64,000 nt of DNA from Pseudomonadota bacterium (lineage in GTDB: Bacteria; Pseudomonadota; Gammaproteobacteria; Burkholderiales; JAJZQI01). The notes under the pieces are model-generated. The model was not told the DNA's origin and did not search any database. It saw only the letters and a list, made by a program, of their open reading frames with translations. Shown here piece by piece: positions 1 to 6,699 of the stretch; the first letter of the stretch is position 1, and each line of letters begins with the position of its first letter. The stretch lies in contig JAJZQI010000002.1 of the NCBI GenBank assembly GCA_021851875.1, positions 124,001 through 188,000 of the forward strand, in the 5' to 3' direction. The position numbers and the translations under genes are program-made.

Positions 1-57
1 TTGGCCTGCTGCTAACATTCAGGCAACAGGTTTTTTGTATGAAACAGGCTCCCGGCA

Positions 58-744
58 ATGACCCGCATACTGCTCGCCGACGATGATGTCGAACTGACCG
101 CCATGCTCACCGAGTACCTGGCCGGCGAGGGCTTTGCCGTGGACAGCGCCGCGGATGGCCAACTGGCCGTGAAAATGGCGCTGGAACAATCTTATGCTGT
201 GATCGTGCTCGATGTCATGATGCCGCGCCTGAATGGCTACGACGTGCTGCGCGCCGTGCGGCAGAAACTGCAGACGCCGGTTCTGATGCTGACCGCCCGC
301 GGTGAAGACATGGACAGCATTCTGGGACTGGAACTGGGAGCGGACGACTATCTGGCCAAACCCTGCAACCCGCGCGTGCTGGTGGCCCGCATTCGCGCCA
401 TCCTGCGCCGCAGCCAGCACGAGACGGACGCCAGCCAGTCCCAGATCGTCAGCCAGGAAGATCTGCAGCTCAACTCGGGCAGCCGATCCGTTACGGTCAA
501 TGGCATGGACATCGTCATGACCAGCACGGAATTCAGCATTCTCGAATGCCTGCTGCATGCGGCCGGCAGCGTTGTGGCGAAAAACACCCTGTCGGAACAG
601 GCGCTCGGCCGGGCGCTCGGGCGTTTCGACCGCAGCCTCGACATGCATATCAGCAACCTCCGGCACAAACTCGGGCCTCTGCCGGACGGCAGTGAGCGCA
701 TCAAGACCGTGCGCGGTGTCGGTTACCAATACGTGATCAACTGA
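58..744 (+). CDS. OmpR-family response regulator, CpxR-like
   Basis: This 228-residue protein has a receiver domain (about residues 1-115) and an OmpR/PhoB winged-helix DNA-binding domain (about 130-228). Visible receiver residues are the acidic pair in LLADDD near the N-terminus, the phospho-acceptor Asp52 in VLDVMMP, and the conserved Lys in LAKP near residue 101. The winged helix ends with the typical KTVRGVGYQY motif. Its stop codon overlaps the start of the histidine kinase gene by one base (TGATG), so the two are co-translated. Domain pairing and kinase length fit the CpxR/CpxA envelope-stress group. The start at 58 is the first in-frame ATG, and no strong Shine-Dalgarno sequence precedes it. 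The family assignment is firm; the Cpx role is inferred. Confidence 0.9.
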   Translation: MTRILLADDDVELTAMLTEYLAGEGFAVDSAADGQLAVKMALEQSYAVIVLDVMMPRLNGYDVLRAVRQKLQTPVLMLTARGEDMDSILGLELGADDYLAKPCNPRVLVARIRAILRRSQHETDASQSQIVSQEDLQLNSGSRSVTVNGMDIVMTSTEFSILECLLHAAGSVVAKNTLSEQALGRALGRFDRSLDMHISNLRHKLGPLPDGSERIKTVRGVGYQYVIN

Positions 745-2096
745 TGCATCGCCTGTTCTGGAAACTGTTCATCTCCTACTGGGTCGCGCTGATCCTGTTC
801 GCCGGCGGCACGCTGATTGCCGCCTCGGTGTATCTGGAAAAAACCCGCGCCCAGCATTATGCCGACCGGGCCAACCGCCAGGACGCGCAACTGCAGGTGG
901 CACGCCAGGCTGCGCGGGATGGCGGCCTGGATGGCTTGCGTCGCTGGGCCGAGGAAAACGACGAGCGCGAACTGGTGCCGCTGCTGGTGCTTGACCAGAA
1001 CGGCCAGGACATTCTGCAGCGCGAAGTTCCCAAACGCGCGCTGCAACACCTGCGGCGCCACCAGCTGTTCCCGCCCGCGCCGCGCGCCCTGGCACTGCCC
1101 CCGCCACCGGTCGTCTGGGCGGATTCCCACCCCTACTGGCTGGTTCCCGACTTTCAGGCCGCCTCACTGGGCCGCTTCATCACCCGCCCGCGGGTACTGG
1201 TCGTTCCGCTGCTGCTGGCCGCGCTGGTAGGGGCACTGGTGTGCGGCGTGCTGGCGCGCTACCTGGCGGCGCCGATTGAGCGTCTGCGCCAGGCGACAAT
1301 CAAATACGCGGCCGGCGATTTCAGTCACCAGGTCGGCCCTTCCCTGGGCCGCCGGCGCGACGAGATCGTCGACCTCGCCTACGCCATGGATCACATGGCC
1401 AAACGGCTGGATACGCTTATCCAGTCCCAGCGCGCCCTGCTGCGCGACGTATCGCACGAGCTGCGCAGTCCGCTCGCACGCGTCCAGGCGGCACTGGGGC
1501 TGGCCAGACAGCGCACGGGCGACAGCGGCAAGAAGGAACTGGACCGGATTGAACAGGAAGCCGACAAACTCAGTGAATTGATCGGCGAAATTCTGTCCTT
1601 TTCGCGGCTGGACACGGGGTTGTCACCGCTGGCCAACGACCCGTTCGAACTCGATCAGCTGCTCAAGGACATGATCGAGGACGCCCGCCTGGAAGCAGAC
1701 ATGCTCGGCTGCGGCATTGCCGTCGGACAGATTGACCCCGTCCAGCTGACCGGCGACGCCGCCTTGCTGCACAGTGCGGTGGAAAACGTGTTACGTAATG
1801 CATTGCGCCATACCGCTCCCGGCACAGATGTGGAAGTGGGTTTACACAAGGAATGCCTGGGTTATTGCGTCATCGACATACGCGACCATGGACCGGGCAT
1901 CCCCGCAGACAAGCTCAAGGAAATTTTCGAACCGTTTGTCCGTCTGGATGAGGCGCGCTCATCGCACAATGGCGGTTCGGGCCTGGGTCTGGCCATTGCC
2001 AGACGCGCGGTGGAACGTCACGGCGGCGAGATAAAGGCGGAAAACCTGCCCGCAGGCGGGCTGCGCATGAGTATTCACCTGCCCTGCCAAAACTGA
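744..2096 (+). CDS. Sensor histidine kinase, CpxA-like
   Basis: This 450-residue inner-membrane kinase has one membrane segment at about 8-28, a periplasmic region of about 120 residues, a second membrane segment at about 150-172, and a HAMP linker. The dimerisation/phospho-acceptor helix carries His238 in DVSHELRSPLARV, and the HATPase domain shows ENVLRNALRHT (N box), DHGPGIP (G1) and GGSGLGLAIARR (G2). It starts inside the stop codon of the response regulator gene at 742-744. The short periplasmic sensor and gene order resemble CpxA. The signal sensed cannot be read from the sequence. Confidence 0.9.
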   Translation: MHRLFWKLFISYWVALILFAGGTLIAASVYLEKTRAQHYADRANRQDAQLQVARQAARDGGLDGLRRWAEENDERELVPLLVLDQNGQDILQREVPKRALQHLRRHQLFPPAPRALALPPPPVVWADSHPYWLVPDFQAASLGRFITRPRVLVVPLLLAALVGALVCGVLARYLAAPIERLRQATIKYAAGDFSHQVGPSLGRRRDEIVDLAYAMDHMAKRLDTLIQSQRALLRDVSHELRSPLARVQAALGLARQRTGDSGKKELDRIEQEADKLSELIGEILSFSRLDTGLSPLANDPFELDQLLKDMIEDARLEADMLGCGIAVGQIDPVQLTGDAALLHSAVENVLRNALRHTAPGTDVEVGLHKECLGYCVIDIRDHGPGIPADKLKEIFEPFVRLDEARSSHNGGSGLGLAIARRAVERHGGEIKAENLPAGGLRMSIHLPCQN

Positions 2097-2109
2097 AGCG
2101 GAAAGCTGA

Positions 2110-2319
2110 TCAGGCCGTCGTACTGATCAGCCCGCCGATATGCTGCCCCAACGAGTTCACCGTCGGCCCATGACTGGGCGCCGGGCTAACCGGCAGTACG
2201 GCCGCTATTGAGCCATCAGGCGTTGTTTGCGTCGTCGGTTGGGAAATTTGCGCCAGCTGAGAAGCATACTGGCTGGTATAGGCATCCAAAGGACACGATG
2301 TGGCTGATCCGACTGACAT
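2110..2319 (-). CDS. Small Ser/Thr/Gln-rich protein of unknown function
   Basis: This 69-residue protein is rich in Ser, Thr, Gln, Pro and Ala, and ends in LGQHIGGLISTTA. It has no signal peptide, membrane segment or domain that I recognise. I accept it as a gene because a strong purine-rich ribosome binding site (GGGAGAGA) sits just before the ATG, and it fills the space between the kinase gene and the next minus-strand terminator without overlapping either. It is convergent with the kinase gene, with a 13-base gap. Function unknown. Confidence 0.55.
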   Translation of the reverse strand: MSVGSATSCPLDAYTSQYASQLAQISQPTTQTTPDGSIAAVLPVSPAPSHGPTVNSLGQHIGGLISTTA

Positions 2320-2455
2320 GGCGTCTCTCCCTCATACTTAAAAACCAAGGTATATCAATCACGGCAACAAGTCATGACATATTCATATGGTGGCTCACAA
2401 AATGGCAAAACACAAGATCCATTTTATTGATTAAAAGACATTAATTCCATTTTTA
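2320..2455. other. AT-rich intergenic region
   Basis: This AT-rich stretch between the small orphan gene and the terminator of the MXKDX gene is clearly richer in A+T than its neighbours. It may hold the promoter of the 2110-2319 gene. No clear -35/-10 pair, RNA or further gene was found. Confidence 0.4.
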
Positions 2456-2485
2456 CAACAAAACCCGGCCCATCTGAACCGGGCT
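2456..2485 (-). terminator. Rho-independent terminator of the MXKDX gene
   Basis: On the minus strand a CCCGG/CCGGG stem is followed by TTTTGTTG. It lies about 35 bases after the stop codon of the pentapeptide-repeat gene and would end the transcript running in from the msrA operon. Confidence 0.65.
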
Positions 2486-2519
2486 CTTTGCAACACGTCT
2501 CTCAGCTTACCGCCGCAAA

Positions 2520-2798
2520 TTACCTGGCGCCTTTTTTCATGCTGTCCTTGCCCATACTGTCCTTGGACATGGAGTCTTTAGACATAGAGTCCCTGGACAT
2601 ATCGCCCTTACCCATGGAATCTTTACCCATATTGTCTTTGGACATGCCGTCTTTGGTCATACTGTCATGTTTCATGGCGTCCTTGCTCATGCCGGCCTTG
2701 GCCATGTCATCCTTTTTCATCATGTCATCGGCCCAGGCATGGGTGGCAGCAAAGGCAAGCAGGGCAACAGACAGCAGGCTGATCAGCGACTTCTTCAT
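2520..2798 (-). CDS. Exported pentapeptide MXKDX repeat protein
   Basis: This 92-residue protein has a Sec signal peptide (MKKSLISLLSVALLAF, cleavage after the Ala near THAWA) and then about 13 tandem pentapeptides of the form M-x-K-D-x, such as MSKDS, MGKDS and MTKDG. This is the known MXKDX repeat family (TIGR02953, from memory), whose function is unknown. Met recurs every fifth residue with alternating Lys and Asp. The gene follows the molybdopterin enzyme gene by 66 bases on the same strand, with AAGGAG as ribosome binding site. My inference is that a periplasmic Met-rich protein beside methionine sulfoxide repair genes could be an oxidant sink or a metal-binding peptide. Confidence 0.85.
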   Translation of the reverse strand: MKKSLISLLSVALLAFAATHAWADDMMKKDDMAKAGMSKDAMKHDSMTKDGMSKDNMGKDSMGKGDMSRDSMSKDSMSKDSMGKDSMKKGAR

Positions 2799-2864
2799 GG
2801 GTACGTCTCCTTTTTAACAATAAATATTGGCAACAGTGCCATTGCTTTCGTGACAGTCGATCGC

Positions 2865-3638
2865 TCAACTGCCGCCGAACCAGTTGTAACCCTGATCTTC
2901 CCAGTAACCGCCGGGATAGGTATTGGTTACGAAAATTGCCCGTATGTGCTTGGGATTCTTGTATCCCAGCTTGGTCGGCATCCTCAGTTTCATGGGGTAG
3001 CCGTATTCAGGCGGCAGAACCTGCCCGTCCCAGGTGAAACTCAGCTGCGTTTGCGCATGCAGCGCTGTCGGCATGTCGATGCTGGTGTAGTAATCGTCGG
3101 CACACCTGAAGCCGACGTATTTGGCCGTCAGGTCGGCGCCGATACGCTTGAGAAAAGTCGAAAACGTCACGCCGCCCCATTTGCCGATGGCGCTCCAGCC
3201 TTCCACACAAATGTGCCGGGTCACCTGGCTGGTTTGCGGCAGCTGGTACAACTCAGTCAGCGACCACGGCCGGCGGTCCGCGATCAGCCCGCTCAGTTCC
3301 AGCCGGAAATCATCCGCCGCGACGTGCGGTATGCGCTCGGGACCATAATAGGCATTGAACGGGAATGGCCGGGTGATCATGGAATCCGGATAAGTCGGCG
3401 CCAGCCGGTTCGGATCAAACAGCCAGGCCTGGACCTTGTCGTTGAAACGGGACACCTTTTGCAGCATGTTGCCCACCGACGCGTCATCACTCAGACTGCA
3501 GCCGGTCAGCAAGGACAGTCCGCCGAGTGTCAGACCATGGCGTAAAAACAAGCGCCGCGACGGCTCGGGCAAAGCCTGCAGCGCTTCCCGCACAATGACC
3601 TGCTCATCCAGCGTTTGAATACGTTTTTTCTCAGTCAT
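2865..3638 (-). CDS. Molybdopterin-dependent oxidoreductase, Tat-exported lipoprotein (MsrP/YedY-like family)
   Basis: This 257-residue protein belongs to the sulfite oxidase/YedY fold. The molybdenum-ligand Cys is probably the one in ICVEGWSAIGKWGGV (about residue 145). The N-terminus is unusual: a leader of about 26 residues precedes a twin-arginine motif (SRRLFLR, residues 27-33), followed by a hydrophobic stretch ending in a lipobox, LLTGC, with Cys47. I infer Tat export as a membrane-anchored lipoprotein. The gene follows the cytochrome b gene by 4 bases, so electrons probably come through that membrane protein, as in MsrPQ. Methionine sulfoxide is a likely but unproven substrate, suggested by the MsrA gene in the same operon. 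Confidence 0.85.
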   Translation of the reverse strand: MTEKKRIQTLDEQVIVREALQALPEPSRRLFLRHGLTLGGLSLLTGCSLSDDASVGNMLQKVSRFNDKVQAWLFDPNRLAPTYPDSMITRPFPFNAYYGPERIPHVAADDFRLELSGLIADRRPWSLTELYQLPQTSQVTRHICVEGWSAIGKWGGVTFSTFLKRIGADLTAKYVGFRCADDYYTSIDMPTALHAQTQLSFTWDGQVLPPEYGYPMKLRMPTKLGYKNPKHIRAIFVTNTYPGGYWEDQGYNWFGGS

Positions 3639-3642
3639 CGCT

Positions 3643-4236
3643 TTACCGCCCGCGTATCATCAACAACATGCTGCGGGGCACCAGCAGCACCATCAGCCCA
3701 TGCACTGCCACAAACCCAACCAGACCCCACATGGCGTAAAAATGGACCTTTCGCGCCATGTCATAGCCGCCCAGCAACTCGCGCAGCAGGGGAAACTGCA
3801 CCGACTTCCACAGCACCAGTCCAGAGACGATCAGCAAGGCAATATCGGCCATGGCAAACAGATAAGCCCCTTTCTGCGGGGCGTTGTAACGGGCCAGATC
3901 GGCGTGCGACAAACGTCCGCGCATGGCCGCCCACAAATCCGCCTTCAGCTCATTCCAGCGCAGCGGAAAAAACCGCTGCCACAGGCGGCCGGTCAGGCCA
4001 TTCGCCAGCAAATACGCCACCCCATTGACGCACAGAATCCACATGGCGAAGAAATGCCAGTACAGTGCACCGGCCAGCCATCCACCCAGGGTGATCTCAG
4101 CGGGGAACACCAATGGATAAATGGGTGAGGCGTTGTAGATTCGCCAGCCGCTCATCGCCATCAGCACCACCGCAATGGCGTTCACCCAGTGTGTCAGGCG
4201 CAGCCAAGCGGGCTGGATGACCGATTTGGCATTCAT
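3643..4236 (-). CDS. Cytochrome b561-type membrane subunit
   Basis: This 197-residue integral membrane protein has four or five hydrophobic segments and candidate haem histidines in RLTHWVN (about residue 16), the YWHFF segment (about 61), KVHFY and AVHGLM. It matches the di-haem cytochrome b group that serves as quinol-linked electron donor to periplasmic molybdoenzymes. It overlaps the end of the msrA gene by 4 bases (ATGA) and precedes the molybdopterin enzyme gene by 4 bases, so the three are translationally coupled. I infer that it plays the MsrQ role, although it looks more like the thiosulfate-reductase cytochrome b family than classical MsrQ. Confidence 0.85.
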   Translation of the reverse strand: MNAKSVIQPAWLRLTHWVNAIAVVLMAMSGWRIYNASPIYPLVFPAEITLGGWLAGALYWHFFAMWILCVNGVAYLLANGLTGRLWQRFFPLRWNELKADLWAAMRGRLSHADLARYNAPQKGAYLFAMADIALLIVSGLVLWKSVQFPLLRELLGGYDMARKVHFYAMWGLVGFVAVHGLMVLLVPRSMLLMIRGR

Positions 4237-4919
4237 GGCTTGTCCGCTGTCTTGATCAATTGGGGAAAAGTTTCCTGCAAATGGGCCAGCTTGGGCAAAT
4301 CGTTGATGCGCACATACAAGCTGTCCGGATGCCGCGCCACATAGTTCTGGTGATAGGCTTCAGCGGGATGGAAGGCTGACAGGCGGGACACCTCCGTCAC
4401 AATGGGCGAACGGAATATCTGAGCGGTTTCCAACTGCCGGACATAGCTCGCGGCAACACGCTGCTGTTCGGCCGTTGTGGCGAACACCGCCGAACGGTAC
4501 TGCGTACCGCTGTCCGGCCCCTGACGATTCAGCTCGGTGGGGTCGTGCGCTACGGCAAAAAAGACTTTCAACAGCTGGCCATAGCTGATTTGGGCAGGAT
4601 CAAACACAACCTGAACCGATTCGGCATGGCCGGTGTTTCCCATGCCGACCTGCGCATAGGACGGGGATTTCAAGGCACCGCCGGCATAGCCCGTGGTGGC
4701 CGAAACAACGCCCTTGAGTTGCTGGAAAACGGCCTGCACGCCCCAGAAGCATCCGCCGGTAAACACGACAGTCTGGGGCGAGGCTTCCCCTTTCGCCGTA
4801 CCCGTTTGCGGATCCGGCAAAGGCCGCACCTGACCGTCCGCAACAGCCAGCACAGGCAGCACGGCGAATATGGCAAACACCAGACGGCGGGCAGCGCTCT
4901 GAACGGCAGGGAAAGACAT
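4233..4919 (-). CDS. msrA: Peptide methionine-(S)-S-oxide reductase, exported
   Basis: This 228-residue protein carries the MsrA catalytic motif GCFWG with its nucleophilic Cys (about residue 57), followed by GYAGG and later YHQNY. Unlike the usual cytosolic MsrA, it has an N-terminal hydrophobic segment (RRLVFAIFAVLPVLAVADG) that reads as a signal peptide, so it should act in the periplasm or at the inner membrane. It is the first gene of the msrA-cytochrome b-molybdoenzyme operon, preceded by a GGAGG ribosome binding site and an ECF-type promoter. Together the genes suggest repair of oxidised methionine outside the cytoplasm. Confidence 0.93.
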   Translation of the reverse strand: MSFPAVQSAARRLVFAIFAVLPVLAVADGQVRPLPDPQTGTAKGEASPQTVVFTGGCFWGVQAVFQQLKGVVSATTGYAGGALKSPSYAQVGMGNTGHAESVQVVFDPAQISYGQLLKVFFAVAHDPTELNRQGPDSGTQYRSAVFATTAEQQRVAASYVRQLETAQIFRSPIVTEVSRLSAFHPAEAYHQNYVARHPDSLYVRINDLPKLAHLQETFPQLIKTADKP

Positions 4920-4978
4920 GCAACCTCCTTGTTCAATCGCGACAAAAACAGCGGCCGATCATCCGGCTCGCTCATTGA

Positions 4979-5004
4979 TTCGTGGCAATGAAGAAAAAGG
5001 TTAC
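4979..5004 (-). promoter_or_regulatory. ECF sigma promoter of the msrA operon (GTAACC-N16-CGAA)
   Basis: On the minus strand GTAACC (4999-5004) is followed by exactly 16 bases and CGAA (4979-4982), about 60 bases before the msrA start. As I recall, this equals the consensus described for Caulobacter SigF, whose anti-sigma factor NrsF is the same family as the gene just upstream. It is the expected target of the sigma factor encoded at 5665-6216. Confidence 0.75.
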
Positions 5005-5041
5005 AAGGTGAATGAAAAAAATTTATCCGGCTCGCCGAGCC

Positions 5042-5677
5042 TTACCAGCGCAACCACTTCTGCCCGACGGACAGGCCCAGCCAGCCGACGGCGATCATCG
5101 GCAGGTAGTGCCACAGAATCACGTGCATGACGGAATCGTTGACTTCGTGCAGGCGCAACCACAAAGCGCCCACGCTGAAGGCAAACAGCAAAGCGGTGCT
5201 GCCGGCCCGGCGTACATGCGTGCTGGCATAACGGCGCAAGGTGTACACGACCCAGGCGGCTGGCAACAGGGCGGCAGCCAGAATGCTCAAGGTGCATTCA
5301 AAACTGTGGATAGGCAAGGGCGCCGGCGGCTGATCGGCATGCCAGGCCAGCAACATGATCACGCCGAATACGCCGAACAGCACCAACGGAACGCGTGTCA
5401 GCCAGCCCCGCTGGTGCATATCGGGAAAGGCCAGCACGGCCGCGCTCAGCGCCGTGCTGACGCACATCAGGACGAGCAGGATCAGTTCGGCCTGCAGCCA
5501 GGGATGCTGCAGCTGCTGCAGCCAATCCGGCCGCACACCGCTGACCACCAGCGAGATCACCAGATACGCCGCAGCCCCCAGCAGCCAGCTCAAACCCAGC
5601 TTATACGGATGCGGCGCCGGACGGAGAGGCAGCGTATCCTGCGCCAACCGTTCAACCAGAGCGTCTACTTTTTCCAT
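5042..5677 (-). CDS. NrsF/DUF1109-family membrane anti-sigma factor
   Basis: This 211-residue protein has about six hydrophobic segments and a short cytoplasmic N-terminal region (MEKVDALVERLAQD). It matches the DUF1109/NrsF family that holds ECF16-type sigma factors inactive at the membrane. Its start overlaps the end of the sigma factor gene by 13 bases, so the two are co-translated. By analogy with Caulobacter NrsF, it would release the sigma factor in response to metals or redox stress. It ends about 120 bases before msrA, and the msrA promoter lies in that gap. Confidence 0.82.
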   Translation of the reverse strand: MEKVDALVERLAQDTLPLRPAPHPYKLGLSWLLGAAAYLVISLVVSGVRPDWLQQLQHPWLQAELILLVLMCVSTALSAAVLAFPDMHQRGWLTRVPLVLFGVFGVIMLLAWHADQPPAPLPIHSFECTLSILAAALLPAAWVVYTLRRYASTHVRRAGSTALLFAFSVGALWLRLHEVNDSVMHVILWHYLPMIAVGWLGLSVGQKWLRW

Positions 5678-6216
5678 TCTCTATCCAGCAGTTTTCTTAA
5701 AACCTTGTAGGCCCGGTGCGCAGCCACCTTGACGGCCGATTCCTTCATACCCAGCCGCTCGCCCACTTCGCGCGCCGTATAGCCTTCCTGATGCAGCAAC
5801 TGGAGAATCGCCGCCTGCTTTTCCGGCAGCTGCCCGATCTGCGCAGTAATAGATTCGTAACGGATGGCCGTTTCGGTTACATCCGCCTCCCGCGTTTCTT
5901 CGATTTCGTCCCAATCGACCGCATGGCGCAAGGGATCGGCATAATGCGCCCGCAGGTGATCCTGCAAGCGAAAACGGGCAATGGCAAACACCCAGGGCTT
6001 GAATGGACGCTGTCCGTCATAGGTATGGCGCGCCTTGTGCATGGAAATCAGAATCTCCTGCAGCAGATCATCCACCTCGCTGGCGGCATTCAGCCGCTTG
6101 CTCAGGTACGGGCGCAACAGTTGTGCTGTCAGCCGCAACGCTTCCGCATAAGCGCCTTTATCACCCGCCAGCGCTTTTTGCATCAGCAATGTGAGCGAAT
6201 CGACCTGCTCCGGCAT
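5665..6216 (-). CDS. ECF RNA polymerase sigma factor (ECF16/SigF-like)
   Basis: This 183-residue sigma factor has region 2 at about 25-95 (DDLLQEILISMHKARHTYD; PFKPWVFAIARFRLQDHLR) and region 4 at about 125-180 (LPEKQAAILQLLHQEGYTAREVG then a KESAVKVAAHRAYKVLR recognition helix). Pairing with a DUF1109 anti-sigma factor and an msr operon defines the type. I see no GTAACC-N16-CGAA site before its own gene, so autoregulation is not obvious. A -10-like TATGCGGGAATATAT stretch lies just before the start. Confidence 0.9.
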   Translation of the reverse strand: MPEQVDSLTLLMQKALAGDKGAYAEALRLTAQLLRPYLSKRLNAASEVDDLLQEILISMHKARHTYDGQRPFKPWVFAIARFRLQDHLRAHYADPLRHAVDWDEIEETREADVTETAIRYESITAQIGQLPEKQAAILQLLHQEGYTAREVGERLGMKESAVKVAAHRAYKVLRKLLDREWKK

Positions 6217-6387
6217 TGATATATTCCCGCATAGATCCGCGCAACAAAAAAGCAGCGCACTCAGCCCATAGCCGCCCCCACTACCCGTGCCCTGCCGTCA
6301 ACAATCACCTCCGGCCGGCGGCGAAAGCCATCCTGCCGCAGATACCTTACTGGCAAAATGACCGAGCGGCAACACACCGACAAGAAA

Positions 6388-6410
6388 AAACCGGTCACAC
6401 AGGCCGGTTT
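6388..6410 (-). terminator. Distal Rho-independent terminator
   Basis: On the minus strand AAACCGG and CCGGTTT form a stem with a 9-base loop, followed by a T run. It lies about 90 bases beyond the first terminator of tRNA-Ser and shares the ACCGGT core, so it may be a duplicated terminator. Confidence 0.6.
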
Positions 6411-6431
6411 CTGGATTGGGCGAAAAAAAAG

Positions 6432-6492
6432 ATGGAGGATTGTGTCCTACTCGCTTAGTGGAACAAGGGTTCTCATCCTGCCCTCTGCACCA
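6432..6492 (+). other. tRNA-like relic ending in CCA
   Basis: This 61-base stretch sits between two terminators and ends CCTCTGC-A-CCA like a tRNA 3' end. ATGGAGG (6432-6438) can pair with CCTCTGC in 6 of 7 positions counting wobble. TCC-AC/GTGGA can form a stem with a 7-base loop TCGCTTA, and GGGTTCTCATCC resembles a T arm. A D arm is missing and the T loop is non-standard. About 20 of the last 28 bases match the nearby tRNA-Ser. It is most likely a decayed tRNA fragment or a chance resemblance. Confidence 0.25.
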
Positions 6493-6499
6493 CAAATAA

Positions 6500-6525
6500 A
6501 AAACCGGTCACGAGGACCGGTTTTT
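6500..6525 (-). terminator. Rho-independent terminator after tRNA-Ser
   Basis: AAAACCGGTC and GACCGGTTTT form a strong stem with a short loop and T runs on both strands. It begins about 6 bases after the CCA end of tRNA-Ser on the minus strand and could act in both directions. Confidence 0.85.
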
Positions 6526-6530
6526 GTATT

Positions 6531-6623
6531 TGGCGGAGAGAGAGGGATTCGAACCCTCGGTGAGGCTATAAACCCCACGCTCCCTTAGCAGGGGAGTACC
6601 TTCGACCACTCGGCCATCTCTCC
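6531..6623 (-). tRNA. tRNA-Ser (anticodon GCU)
   Basis: Read on the minus strand, it starts GGAGAGATGGCCGAGTGG and ends CTCTCTCCGCCA with an encoded CCA. It has a long variable arm typical of class II tRNA, a GGTTCGAATCC T loop, and anticodon GCT within CTGCTAAGG. Length is 93 bases. It lies between lysC and a strong terminator on the same strand. Confidence 0.97.
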
Positions 6624-6699
6624 ACGCTTCTTGTTGTGTTTTACGACTACAACGAAGCGAAGCCTGCGAAGGATACTTTATCGCCGGCAAAAAAGCAAA

